Origin: Streptomyces yatensis | Lineage (GTDB): Bacteria; Actinomycetota; Actinomycetes; Streptomycetales; Streptomycetaceae | NCBI RefSeq assembly: GCF_018069625.1 | Contig: NZ_CP072941.1 | Location: 4,774,001-4,838,000, forward strand | DNA: 64,000 nt | Reading direction: 5' to 3' | Shown: positions 8,711 to 17,063 of the stretch, in pieces | Layout of the letters: every line of letters begins with the position of its first letter | Position numbering within the stretch: the first letter of the stretch is position 1 | Made by a program: the position numbers and the translations under genes | Notes under the pieces: generated by a model | Database searches by the model: none | Told to the model about the DNA's origin: nothing | Seen by the model: only the letters and a program-made list of their open reading frames with translations

Positions 8711-10420
8711 GGCGGCCGAACCCGAGGGGGTGGGGGACGGGTCGGTCGGAGTTGGGGTCGGGTTGTCGGAGGGACCCGTGGGGGTGGGGGTGGGCTCGGG
8801 GGTGGCGCCGCGGCCCTCGATCAGCACCACCGCGCCCGCCGGGTCCACCGAGACCCGCGCGCTCCAGTGACCGGCCGGCTCCCGGCCATGGTCCACCGAG
8901 ACCGTGATGGTCGTGGAGTCGCCGGGCCGCAGCACCCCGCCCGTGTGGTTCAGCTGGAGCCAGGACGCCCCGGCGGAGGCCGACCAGTGCACCGGTGAGC
9001 CGCCGGAGGCGGTGAGGGTGATGACCGTCACCTCGCCCTCGGGGTGCGCCGTGACCGTGAGCCGCCCCGGGCCGGGGGCGGGCCGGGACGGTCCTGAGCC
9101 GTCGCCGGGGCGGCCGCCGCCGGCCGGGGAGCCGTCCGGGCGGGACGCTTCGCCGCCCTTGCCCTTGTGCCCCGGACTCGCCACCGCGCCGTCGACGCCG
9201 ATGACCTCGACCGACACATCCGACGCCCCGCGGCCCGCCTTGGCGCTCCGCGGGCCGGAGCCGATCTGGGTGCCGGAACGGTCCTGCGCGCTGCCGCCGC
9301 GCTCGTACGAGCCTCGGGCGGGCCGGTCCTGACCGGCCGGGGCCTGGTCCGTGCCGTCCACCTCGGCGGCGGCCACCGAGTCCGTGTCGCGCTCGTCACC
9401 GGCGAGCGGGGCGCCCCGGTAGGCGGCCCACAGGGCGAGCACCGGGGCCGCGACGACCGTCGCCACCACCGTCGTCGTCAGCGCGCGGCTGCGCATCCGG
9501 CTGCGGCGGGCGGCCCGGTCCTGGGGCTCCAGCGGGAAGCCGCGCCGGTCGAACCGCGGGCCGGCGCCCGCGCGGGCGGGGCGGCCGCTCAGCGCGCTCA
9601 GCAGCGCGGCGTGCACGGCGGCGCGGGGGGCCTCCACCACCGGCAGCGCGGCGGGCGCGGCCGCCGTACCGGGCCAGGGTCCGTCGGCCGTGGCCCGCTC
9701 GGCCATCCGGCGGCATTCGCGGCAGTCGTCCACATGGCGGACCAGCTCGCGGCGGAGAGCGGCGGAGAGCAGCACCTGGGTGTCGCCCGCGAGCCGCGCG
9801 ACGACCGGGCAGTGGCCCAGCTCGACGACGGCGAGCGCGGCACGCGTGCGCTCCACCTCGCAGGCGGCGCTGGAGAGCAGGGCGCGGGTCTCCTCCTGGT
9901 CCTTGCCGAGCACGGCGGCCACCTCGGAGGCGCCCAGCCGATGGCGCACCGCGAGCTCGAGCGCCTCGCGCTGCTCGGCGGTGGTCCCGGCGGCCTCCGG
10001 CCAGGCCAGCGCGGCGAGTTCGCGACGGCGCTGGGCGGCGATGGGCTCGGGCAGCTCCGCCCCGGCGCCGTCGCCCGGGGTGTCCGTCCCCGTACGGCCG
10101 CGGCGCTCGGCCAGCTTGCGCAGACAGGCCCAGCGGGCGACGGCGTAGAGCCAGGGGCGGGACAGCTCGCCCTCCGCGGTGACCCGGCCCCGCCCCCGGC
10201 CGGGGCGGCGCTCGGCCACCGCCAGCACATCGCCCACCGCGACGGCGGCCGCGTCGTGCTCGCACAGCGCCGACAGGCAGTAGGTGAACAGGCCGTCGAG
10301 ATACGGCTCGTAGCGTTCGGGCGGGCGCTGGGGGCGGGTGGTGGTGGAGCGGGGCGCACGGCGCCGCACCCGCTGTGCGCCGGTGGTCTGTGTCGAGTGC
10401 TCGGACCTGCTGCTCATCAC
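8699..10420 (-). CDS. Membrane protein fusing sigma-factor-like, zinc anti-sigma-like and BACON domains
   Basis: The 573-residue product has, in order: a sigma-70 region-2-like segment (RYEPYLDGLFTYCLSALCEHD to RPWLYAVARWACLRKL, about 36-110); a region-4-like helix-turn-helix (AEQREALELAVRHRLGASEV, about 145-190); an H-x3-C-x2-C zinc motif (HVDDCREC, about 225); one transmembrane helix (about 315-335); a Gly/Ser/Pro-rich linker; and a C-terminal BACON beta-sandwich (SGGSPVHWSASAGASWL). It looks like an ECF sigma and its anti-sigma merged with an external sensor. Whether the sigma part still binds RNA polymerase is unknown. It starts at GTG 10420 or ATG 10417, divergent from radA. Confidence 0.8.
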   Translation of the reverse strand: MMSSRSEHSTQTTGAQRVRRRAPRSTTTRPQRPPERYEPYLDGLFTYCLSALCEHDAAAVAVGDVLAVAERRPGRGRGRVTAEGELSRPWLYAVARWACLRKLAERRGRTGTDTPGDGAGAELPEPIAAQRRRELAALAWPEAAGTTAEQREALELAVRHRLGASEVAAVLGKDQEETRALLSSAACEVERTRAALAVVELGHCPVVARLAGDTQVLLSAALRRELVRHVDDCRECRRMAERATADGPWPGTAAAPAALPVVEAPRAAVHAALLSALSGRPARAGAGPRFDRRGFPLEPQDRAARRSRMRSRALTTTVVATVVAAPVLALWAAYRGAPLAGDERDTDSVAAAEVDGTDQAPAGQDRPARGSYERGGSAQDRSGTQIGSGPRSAKAGRGASDVSVEVIGVDGAVASPGHKGKGGEASRPDGSPAGGGRPGDGSGPSRPAPGPGRLTVTAHPEGEVTVITLTASGGSPVHWSASAGASWLQLNHTGGVLRPGDSTTITVSVDHGREPAGHWSARVSVDPAGAVVLIEGRGATPEPTPTPTGPSDNPTPTPTDPSPTPSGSAAAGR

Positions 10421-10503
10421 CCGGCGACGGTAGGCGGATGATGCAGACTTCCTCGCGCCACTTGCACTGTTTTAACCCTTACGGGTGACCATCTCCCTCA
10501 TAA

Positions 10504-10519
10504 GGGGACAGGTGTCCCC
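10504..10519. promoter_or_regulatory. Palindrome GGGGACA-gg-TGTCCCC in the radA divergent region
   Basis: A 7-bp perfect inverted repeat with a 2-nt centre, between the BACON gene and radA. It is an operator candidate. Confidence 0.4.
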
Positions 10520-10602
10520 CTCCGCCGGCCGTAACCTGCTATGCGCCCCGCGCCCTCCGACAAGGCCGGGGAAGGGCCGCTGAGAGGGCGGCGAAAGGGC
10601 CC

Positions 10603-10618
10603 GTGAAGGGGCCTTCAC
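10603..10618. promoter_or_regulatory. Palindrome GTGAAGG-gg-CCTTCAC upstream of radA
   Basis: A 7-bp inverted repeat with a GG centre, same geometry as the palindrome at 10504, ending 32 bp before the radA -10 box. Confidence 0.4.
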
Positions 10619-10650
10619 CGCCGCCGTTCGGCTCTGTCGGTGGCCGACGC

Positions 10651-10656
10651 TAGCGT
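10651..10656 (+). promoter_or_regulatory. Leaderless -10 box (TAGCGT) for radA
   Basis: TAGCGT ends 7 nt before ATG 10664, which supports that start over the in-frame GTG upstream. Confidence 0.5.
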
Positions 10657-10663
10657 TACGGGC

Positions 10664-12091
10664 ATGGCTGCCCGTAGCTCCTCCCGCTCATCCGCCAAGG
10701 ACCGCCCCTCCTACCGCTGTACGGAGTGCGGCTGGACCACCGCCAAGTGGCTCGGCCGCTGCCCGGAGTGCCAGGCGTGGGGCACGGTCGAGGAGTACGG
10801 CGCGCCCGCGGTGCGCACCACCGCGCCCGGCCGGGTCACCTCGGCCGCCCTGCCCATCGGCCAGGTCGACGGCCGTCAGGCCACCGCGCGCGGCACGGGC
10901 GTGGACGAGCTGGACCGGGTGCTCGGCGGCGGCCTGGTTCCCGGCGCGGTCGTGCTGCTCGCCGGGGAGCCCGGGGTCGGCAAGTCCACGCTGCTGCTGG
11001 ACGTGGCAGCCAAGGCCGCCTCCGAGGAGCACCGCACGCTCTACATCACCGGTGAGGAGTCGGCGAGTCAGGTGCGGCTGCGCGCCGACCGCATCGGCGC
11101 GCTGAGCGAGCATCTCTATCTCGCCGCCGAGACCGACCTCTCCGCGGTCCTGGGCCATCTCGACTCGGTCAAGCCCTCGCTGCTCGTCCTGGACTCGGTG
11201 CAGACCGTCGCCTCGCCCGAGATCGACGGCGCGCCCGGCGGGATGGCGCAGGTGCGCGAGGTGGCCGGGGCACTCATCCGCGCGTCCAAGGAGCGCGGTA
11301 TGTCCACGCTGCTGGTGGGCCATGTCACCAAGGACGGCGCCATCGCGGGACCCCGGCTGCTGGAGCATCTGGTCGATGTCGTCCTGCAGTTCGAGGGCGA
11401 CCGCCACGCCCGGCTGCGCCTGGTCCGCGGGGTGAAGAACCGCTACGGGGCGACGGACGAGGTCGGCTGCTTCGAGCTGCACGACGAGGGCATCACCGGG
11501 CTGGCCGACCCCTCCGGGCTGTTCCTCACCCGCCGCGACGAGCCGGTGCCCGGCACCTGTCTGACGGTCACCCTGGAGGGCCGCCGACCGCTGGTGGCCG
11601 AGGTGCAGGCGCTCACCGTCGACTCCCAGATCCCCTCCCCGCGCCGCACCACCTCCGGTCTGGAGACCTCCCGGGTCTCGATGATGCTGGCCGTCCTGGA
11701 GCAGCGCGGCCGGATCAGCGCGCTGGGCAAGCGGGATATCTACAGCGCCACGGTGGGCGGGGTGAAGCTGTCGGAGCCGGCCGCCGACCTCGCCGTGGCG
11801 CTCGCGCTGGCCAGCGCCGCCAGTGACACCCCGCTGCCCAAGAACCTGGTGGCGATCGGCGAGGTGGGGCTCGCGGGCGAGGTCCGGCGGGTCACCGGAG
11901 TGCAGCGGCGGCTGTCGGAGGCGGCCCGGCTCGGCTTCACCCACGCCCTGGTGCCGAGCGACCCGGGCCGGATCCCGGACGGAATGCGGGTGCTGGAGGT
12001 GGCGGACATCGGGGACGCGCTGCGGGTGCTGCCGCGGCGCCGCGAGCGCGGCGAAAAGGCGCGGGCGGACGCGGCGGAGGACCGCGGCTGA
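10664..12091 (+). CDS. radA: DNA repair protein RadA
   Basis: RadA is a RecA-related ATPase that processes recombination intermediates by driving branch migration. The 475-residue product shows the N-terminal C4 zinc finger (C19, C22, C33, C36), Walker A GEPGVGKST at 101-109, the RadA-specific KNRYG motif near 260, and the C-terminal Lon-like domain (AVALALASAASDTPLPKN, GEVGLAGEVRRV). disA follows about 350 bp downstream on the same strand, a conserved pairing: RadA is known to modulate DisA activity in Bacillus. The last 21 bp and stop region are tandemly copied downstream. Confidence 0.96.
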   Translation: MAARSSSRSSAKDRPSYRCTECGWTTAKWLGRCPECQAWGTVEEYGAPAVRTTAPGRVTSAALPIGQVDGRQATARGTGVDELDRVLGGGLVPGAVVLLAGEPGVGKSTLLLDVAAKAASEEHRTLYITGEESASQVRLRADRIGALSEHLYLAAETDLSAVLGHLDSVKPSLLVLDSVQTVASPEIDGAPGGMAQVREVAGALIRASKERGMSTLLVGHVTKDGAIAGPRLLEHLVDVVLQFEGDRHARLRLVRGVKNRYGATDEVGCFELHDEGITGLADPSGLFLTRRDEPVPGTCLTVTLEGRRPLVAEVQALTVDSQIPSPRRTTSGLETSRVSMMLAVLEQRGRISALGKRDIYSATVGGVKLSEPAADLAVALALASAASDTPLPKNLVAIGEVGLAGEVRRVTGVQRRLSEAARLGFTHALVPSDPGRIPDGMRVLEVADIGDALRVLPRRRERGEKARADAAEDRG

Positions 12092-12199
12092 GGCGCGGAG
12101 GACCGTGGCCGAGGCGCGGAGGACCGTGGCCGAGAGGCGGACGACCGCGGCCGAGAGGCGGACGACCGCGGCCGAGAGGCGGACGACCGCGGCCGAGGT
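12074..12199. repeat. 21-bp tandem repeat x6 at the radA 3' end
   Basis: Units start at 12074, 12095, 12116, 12137, 12158 and 12179. The first covers the end of radA with TGA 12089-12091. Later units carry CCGAG where the first has CTGAG, so the stop is lost in them. The 21-bp period keeps frame, so a stop-codon change would add repeats resembling GAEDRGR to the protein. Confidence 0.88.
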
Positions 12200-12346
12200 G
12201 ACAGGCCGTGTGCGGTGGTGTGTGCTGGTGAGGGCGTACGCGAGGGGGCGGTGAGCCGGGTGGTGTGCGACACAGGGGGAGCCGCACTCCGCTTCACACC
12301 TACGGGCGTACGCCGGGAGACCCCACGGGAGGCCGGTGGCCGCCGG

Positions 12347-12352
12347 TAGACT
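12347..12352 (+). promoter_or_regulatory. Candidate -10 box (TAGACT) for disA
   Basis: TAGACT lies about 90 nt before the disA GTG, giving a 5' leader near 80 nt. This is a promoter prediction only. Confidence 0.35.
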
Positions 12353-12440
12353 TTGCCCTGGTCTCGCCCATACGTGGCCTCGCACACCGGCATGGCAGGG
12401 CGACTGGCGGCACCGACAGACCTTGCGACGGAGGAGTGCA

Positions 12441-13547
12441 GTGGCAGCAGGCGACCGGGCAACGGCACCCGGCAAGGCCGACGGTCTGATGCGTGCCTCC
12501 CTGAGCGCGGTCGCGCCCGGCACGGCCTTGCGCGACGGCCTCGAGCGCGTCCTCCGGGGAAACACCGGCGGGCTGATCGTGCTCGGCACCGACAAGACCG
12601 TCGAGTCGCTGTGCACCGGCGGCTTCGTGATCGACGTCGAGTTCACCGCGACCCGGCTGCGCGAGTTGTGCAAGCTGGACGGCGCGCTGGTCCTCGACAA
12701 GGACATCACCAAGATCGTGCGGGCGGGGGTGCAGCTGGTTCCGGACGCGGCGATCGCCACCGAGGAGACCGGCACCCGGCACCGCACCGCGCAGCGCGTC
12801 TCCATCCAGACCGGGTTCCCGGTGGTCTCCGTCAGCCAGTCGATGCGGCTGATCGCGCTGTATGTGGACGGCCAGCGGCGGGTCCTGGAGGACTCGGCGG
12901 CGATCCTCTCCCGCGCCAACCAGGCGCTGGCCACCCTGGAGCGGTACAAGCTCCGCCTCGACGAGGTCGCGGGCACGCTCTCGGCCCTGGAGATCGAGGA
13001 CCTGGTCACCGTCCGGGATGTGAGCGCGGTCGCACAACGGCTGGAGATGGTCCGGCGCATCGCCACCGAGATCGCGGAGTACGTGGTCGAGCTGGGCACC
13101 GACGGCCGGCTGCTCTCCCTCCAGCTGGACGAGCTGATCGCGGGCGTGGAGCCCGAGCGCGAGCTGGTGGTGCGCGACTACGTCCCCGAGCCGACCGCCA
13201 AGCGCACCCGTACCGTGGCCGACGCGCTCGCCGAACTCGACCGGCTGACCCACACCGAGCTGCTCGAACTGCCCATCGTGGCCCGGGCGCTGGGGTACAC
13301 CGGCTCGCCCGAGACCCTCGACTCGGCGGTCTCGCCGCGCGGTTTCCGGCTGCTGGCGAAGGTGCCGCGGCTTCCGGGCGCCATCATCGAGCGGCTGGTG
13401 GAGCATTTCGGGGGCCTGCAGAAGCTGTTGGCGGCGAGCGTGGACGATCTGCAGATGGTGGACGGGGTGGGGGAGGCTCGGGCGCGCTCGGTCCGCGAGG
13501 GGCTGTCGCGGCTGGCCGAGTCGTCCATCCTGGAGCGGTACGTCTAG
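12441..13547 (+). CDS. disA: DNA integrity scanning diadenylate cyclase
   Basis: DisA makes cyclic di-AMP from two ATP and is inhibited when its helix-hairpin-helix domain meets branched DNA. The 368-residue product has the DAC domain with DGA at 80-82 and RHRTA at 113-117, the helical linker, and the C-terminal HhH domain ([30 protein letters not shown]). Start GTG 12441 follows GGAGGAG at good spacing. It is cotranscribed with or independent of radA; a promoter candidate lies at 12347. Confidence 0.96.
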   Translation: MAAGDRATAPGKADGLMRASLSAVAPGTALRDGLERVLRGNTGGLIVLGTDKTVESLCTGGFVIDVEFTATRLRELCKLDGALVLDKDITKIVRAGVQLVPDAAIATEETGTRHRTAQRVSIQTGFPVVSVSQSMRLIALYVDGQRRVLEDSAAILSRANQALATLERYKLRLDEVAGTLSALEIEDLVTVRDVSAVAQRLEMVRRIATEIAEYVVELGTDGRLLSLQLDELIAGVEPERELVVRDYVPEPTAKRTRTVADALAELDRLTHTELLELPIVARALGYTGSPETLDSAVSPRGFRLLAKVPRLPGAIIERLVEHFGGLQKLLAASVDDLQMVDGVGEARARSVREGLSRLAESSILERYV

Positions 13548-13985
13548 GGTCTGCCGTTTGGGTTTGGGCGCCTGCGGCGGGTTGGTCCCCTACCCGCCCC
13601 TTCCCGAAACCGGGGCCGGCCCCCGGCCCCCGCCGGGGCTCCGCCCCGGACCCCGCTCCTCAAACGCCGGAGGGGCCGGATTGTGGGGCCCCGCCCCTGG
13701 ACCCCGCTCCTCAAACGCCGGAGGGGCCGGGTTGTGGGGCTCCGCCCCTGGACCCCGGGGCCCGGGCCGGAGCCCTGCCACGCGGCGGAGCCGCATAGCG
13801 ATGCCGCAGGAAGGGGCGAAGCCCCGACACGGGGTCCGGGACGAAGCCCCGGCGCGAGGCCTGAGGCAAAGCCCCGGCACGGGGTCTGGGACGAAGCCCC
13901 GACACGGGGTCTGGGACGAAGCCCCGACACGGGGTCTGGGACGAAGCCCCAGTTTCGGGAAGGGGCGGGGAGGGGATCAGCCCAC
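13548..13985. repeat. Composite intergenic repeat bounded by inverted 31-bp ends
   Basis: There is no gene between disA and the convergent gene at 13999. The left end (13586-13616) and right end (13946-13976) are inverted copies of the 31-bp sequence seen at 7892. Inside are two copies of a 51-bp unit containing GCTCCTCAAACGCCGGAGGGG (starts 13655, 13706) and three to four copies of a 25-bp unit GCCCCGACACGGGGTCTGGG (starts 13871, 13896, 13921), each with a CCCCG-aca-CGGGG hairpin. Confidence 0.85.
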
Positions 13986-13998
13986 CGCACCCCCCAGC

Positions 13999-14868
13999 TC
14001 AGTCCTTTTCGAGGACGAACGACACCTTGGCCGTCCCGAGGCCGTCCACCTTCACCTCGACCAGATACGTGCCGGGCTTGGCCGACGCGCTGCCCGACGG
14101 CGTGGCGCAGTGCTCGGCGCTGCGCTTGCGGTCCCACTCCACGGTGCGCTTGGTCTCGCCGGAGCCCTTCACCTCGACCAGCGCGCTGGCGCTGCCCTCC
14201 GGGCAGTCGCCGGAGGCCCAGACGTGGGCGTTCTTGGCGTCCGTGATGGTCAGCGAGGCAGCCGCGCGGCCGAAGTCGACCTTGCAGGAGCTCGACTTGG
14301 TGTTCTTCACGACGATCTCGAAGGTGGGCTTCTCGCCCGGCGCCCAGGCGTTCTTGACCTTGGAGTCCTTGACGCTGCGCACCGTCAACTCCGCGTCGCC
14401 GGGGCGGCAGTCCGGCAGGCTCGATCCGGCGGGCAGACCCGGTCCGGTCCCGGTGCCGATACCACCGCCACCCGCGCCACCGCCCGCGCCGCCACCCGAG
14501 GAGCCGCCGGAGCCACTGCCGCCGCCCGCGCCACCGCCGCTCGCGCCGCCGGTGCCGCCGTCGTCCGAGCCGCCACCGCTGCCGCCGGAGTCGCCGGAGC
14601 CCGAGCCGCCGTTGTCCGACTCGTCGCGCCCGCCCGGCCGTTCGCTGTTCACCGGCCCGGAGGAGGAGGGTCCCGGGGTGATCGTGCTGGCGGGTCCCCC
14701 GCCGCCCGACCCCTTGCCCTCGTCACTTCCGCCACCGCCCGAACCACCCCAGCCGAAGGCCCAGATGACCAGGAGCACGATGACGACGAGCAGGGCCAGC
14801 GCAACGATCCTCCGCCGCCAGTAAATGGAGGAGGGAAGCGGCCCGATCGGATTGCGCAGAGATCCCAC
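13999..14868 (-). CDS. Membrane-anchored secreted protein with Gly/Ser linker and Ig-like domain
   Basis: The 289-residue product has a short cytoplasmic head, one transmembrane helix (about residues 22-40), then a low-complexity Gly/Ser stretch to about residue 150. The C-terminal 140 residues look like a secreted beta-sandwich (LPDCRPGDAELTVRSV, PTFEIVVKNTKSSSCKV, PGTYLVEVKVDGL) with four cysteines that could form two disulfides. The function is unknown. Start GTG 14868 has TAGAGT 6 nt upstream. Confidence 0.75.
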   Translation of the reverse strand: MGSLRNPIGPLPSSIYWRRRIVALALLVVIVLLVIWAFGWGGSGGGGSDEGKGSGGGGPASTITPGPSSSGPVNSERPGGRDESDNGGSGSGDSGGSGGGSDDGGTGGASGGGAGGGSGSGGSSGGGAGGGAGGGGIGTGTGPGLPAGSSLPDCRPGDAELTVRSVKDSKVKNAWAPGEKPTFEIVVKNTKSSSCKVDFGRAAASLTITDAKNAHVWASGDCPEGSASALVEVKGSGETKRTVEWDRKRSAEHCATPSGSASAKPGTYLVEVKVDGLGTAKVSFVLEKD

Positions 14869-15203
14869 GCGGAAACTCTACGAGAGATCGGGAGCTCTAC
14901 CGGCCAATAACCCCCGCCCCGTTCCCTTCTTTTCTCATGATCCGACCGGATCCCGCACATGAGACCGCCATAAGTCCGCCACCGGGCCGCCACGAGTCGC
15001 ACCAAGACGCCCCCCGGACGCCCCCGAGTCGCCCCGCGGCCACCCTGTGGGGGCGGAAAGCCCGCACCCGGGCGCGGTAGGCGGCCATCCGTTCCCGCGC
15101 GGACGCCCGTATTGCACGATTTGGCAACGACTGGCGCGGCTCGACCCGAACGCCCGCGCCCAGCGCGCCCGCAAACCGTCCCGGCGTGCCAGGATCGAGA
15201 GCG
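14869..15203. other. Divergent promoter region, no gene
   Basis: 335 bp between the secreted-protein gene and mutY. TAGAGT at 14880-14875 (minus strand) is a leaderless -10 box for the left gene. A less GC-rich patch at 14905-14940 contains CTTCTTTTCTCATGA. I see no gene or repeat array. Confidence 0.5.
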
Positions 15204-16130
15204 ATGACTGCCATTTCCGCTTCCGCCGTCCCGGCCGCCGCATCCCCCGACCCCGACGGAGCCGTCCTGCACCGGCCCGTCATCGACTGGTTCGACGCGC
15301 ACGCGCGCGACCTCCCCTGGCGTCGCCCCGAGGCCGGTGCCTGGGGCGTGATGGTGAGCGAGTTCATGCTCCAGCAGACCCCGGTGAACCGGGTGCTGCC
15401 GGTGTACGAGCAGTGGCTCGCCCGCTGGCCGCGCCCGGCCGACCTGGCCGCGGAACCGCCCGGTGAGGCGGTCCGCGCCTGGGGCCGGCTCGGCTATCCG
15501 CGCCGGGCGCTGCGGCTGCACGGCGCCGCGGCCGCCATAAGGGAGCGGCACGGCGGTGACGTACCGCGCGACCACGCCCAGTTGCTGGCGCTGCCGGGGG
15601 TGGGTGAGTACACGGCGGCGGCCGTGGCCTCGTTCGCGTACGGCCAGCGCCATCCGGTGCTGGACACCAATGTCCGCCGGGTGTTCGCGCGCGCGGTCGG
15701 CGGTGCGCAGTACCCGCCGAACGCCACCACGGCCGCCGAGCGCAAGCTGGCCCGCACCCTGCTCCCCGACGACGAGCCGACCGCGGCGCGCTGGGCGGCC
15801 GCCACCATGGAGCTGGGCGCGCTGGTCTGCACGGCCCGCACCCCCGACTGCGCCCGCTGCCCGATCGCCTCGCTCTGCGCCTGGCGCCAGGCCGGTTCCC
15901 CGGAGCACGACGGCCCGCCGCGGCGCGGCCAGACCTACGCCGGTACGGACCGTCAGGTGCGCGGCAAGCTGCTCGCGGTGTTGCGGGGGACGGTGACACC
16001 CGTACCGCAGGCGACGCTGGACCAGGTGTGGGACGAGCCGGTGCAGCGGGCCCGCGCGCTCGACGGACTGGTCTCCGACGGACTGGTGGAACCGCTCTCG
16101 GGCGGCCTCTACCGACTGCCGCTGACCTGA
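15204..16130 (+). CDS. mutY: A/G-specific adenine DNA glycosylase
   Basis: MutY removes adenine mispaired with 8-oxoguanine. The 308-residue product has the HhH-GPD core: MLQQTPVNRV with the catalytic Glu region, the hairpin LPGVGEYTAAAV, the catalytic Asp in DTNVRRV, and the 4Fe-4S motif C-x6-C-x2-C-x5-C (CTARTPDCARCPIASLC). The C-terminal NUDIX-like reader domain is short, as is usual in actinobacteria. ATG 15204 fits family starts better than the GTG at 15186. The 3' end is duplicated in a 22-bp array. Confidence 0.94.
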   Translation: MTAISASAVPAAASPDPDGAVLHRPVIDWFDAHARDLPWRRPEAGAWGVMVSEFMLQQTPVNRVLPVYEQWLARWPRPADLAAEPPGEAVRAWGRLGYPRRALRLHGAAAAIRERHGGDVPRDHAQLLALPGVGEYTAAAVASFAYGQRHPVLDTNVRRVFARAVGGAQYPPNATTAAERKLARTLLPDDEPTAARWAAATMELGALVCTARTPDCARCPIASLCAWRQAGSPEHDGPPRRGQTYAGTDRQVRGKLLAVLRGTVTPVPQATLDQVWDEPVQRARALDGLVSDGLVEPLSGGLYRLPLT

Positions 16131-16220
16131 GAGGCCACTGCGGCTGACCTGAGAGGCGACCGCCGCCGACCTGAGAAGCGACCGCCGCCGACCTGAGAAG
16201 CGACCGCGGCTGACCTGAGG
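16124..16220. repeat. 22-bp tandem repeat x5 at the mutY 3' end
   Basis: GACCTGA recurs at 16124, 16146, 16168, 16190 and 16212, exactly every 22 bp. The first copy contains the mutY stop, and every copy keeps the TGA. Confidence 0.9.
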
Positions 16221-16240
16221 GAACTCCTCGTCACGACCCT

Positions 16241-16315
16241 GTCTGTGACAGACCTGTGACACGCCCAGGACCCGGTTCTGACACTCGGTCGAACCGGGTT
16301 CCGTTGTTACACAAC
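16241..16315 (+). promoter_or_regulatory. Cluster of inverted repeats upstream of sigE
   Basis: Three dyads lie in the sigE promoter region: GTCTG-tga-CAGAC (16241-16253); ACCCGGTTC (16270-16278) with GAACCGGGT (16291-16299) around a 12-nt loop; and GTTGT-tac-ACAAC (16303-16315). In S. coelicolor this promoter is activated by CseB, so one of these may be the CseB site; that is an inference. No gene lies between 16220 and 16452. Confidence 0.45.
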
Positions 16316-16451
16316 CTATGGGTAGCTGTGCATTCGCCGAGGCCCGGATGCGCATGGCGCCGCAACAGCGCCTCCGTAGCGTCCTTCTCGCGCCGACCGA
16401 CAGGGCGGCACATCAACGGCGGGGAAGACAGCGGGATGGAGGCTGCACATC

Positions 16452-17063
16452 ATGAGCAGCAGCAATGTTCTGGACTTTGAGGAGTACGTGCGGAATCGGC
16501 AGGACGCGCTGCTGCGCAGCGCCCGTCGGCTGATCCCGGACCCGGTCGAGGCACAGGACCTGCTCCAGACCGCCTTGGTGCGCACCTACGGCCGCTGGGA
16601 CGGCATAGCCGACAAATCGCTCGCCGATGCCTATCTCCGGCGCGTGATGATCAACACCCGTACCGAGTGGTGGCGCGCCCGCAAGCTGGACGAGGTGCCC
16701 ACCGAGCAGCTTCCCGAGGCGAGTGTCGAGGACGGCACCGAGCAGCACGCGGACCGCGCCCTGCTGATGGACATCCTCTCCGTGCTGGCTCCCAAGCAGC
16801 GCAGTGTCGTGGTGCTGCGACACTGGGAGCAGATGACGACGGAAGAGACCGCGGAGGCGCTCGGAATGTCGACCGGAACGGTCAAGAGCACGCTGCACCG
16901 GGCGCTGGCCCGGCTGCGGCAGGAGCTGGAGAGCCGCGATCTGGACGCCCGCGCGCTCGGCCGTCGGGACGGGGAAGGCAAGCGGGCCGGGAACGTCCGG
17001 CAGCACACGGGTCGGGTCCGGCGCGGCCGCCAGGAGCGGGGGCAGGGTCGGTGCGCGGCCTGA
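16452..17063 (+). CDS. sigE: ECF sigma factor SigE, cell envelope stress
   Basis: A 203-residue SigE-family ECF sigma factor. Region 2 spans about 10-75 (FEEYVRNRQDALLRSARRLI, AQDLLQTALVRTYGRWDGI) and region 4 about 105-160 (LAPKQRSVVVLRHWEQMTTEETA, GMSTGTVKSTLHRAL). A basic Gly/Arg tail of about 35 residues follows region 4. GGAGG precedes ATG 16452 by 8 nt. In Streptomyces this sigma factor drives cell-wall genes under CseB/CseC control. It heads the operon sigE-cseA-cseB-cseC, complete here. Confidence 0.96.
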   Translation: MSSSNVLDFEEYVRNRQDALLRSARRLIPDPVEAQDLLQTALVRTYGRWDGIADKSLADAYLRRVMINTRTEWWRARKLDEVPTEQLPEASVEDGTEQHADRALLMDILSVLAPKQRSVVVLRHWEQMTTEETAEALGMSTGTVKSTLHRALARLRQELESRDLDARALGRRDGEGKRAGNVRQHTGRVRRGRQERGQGRCAA

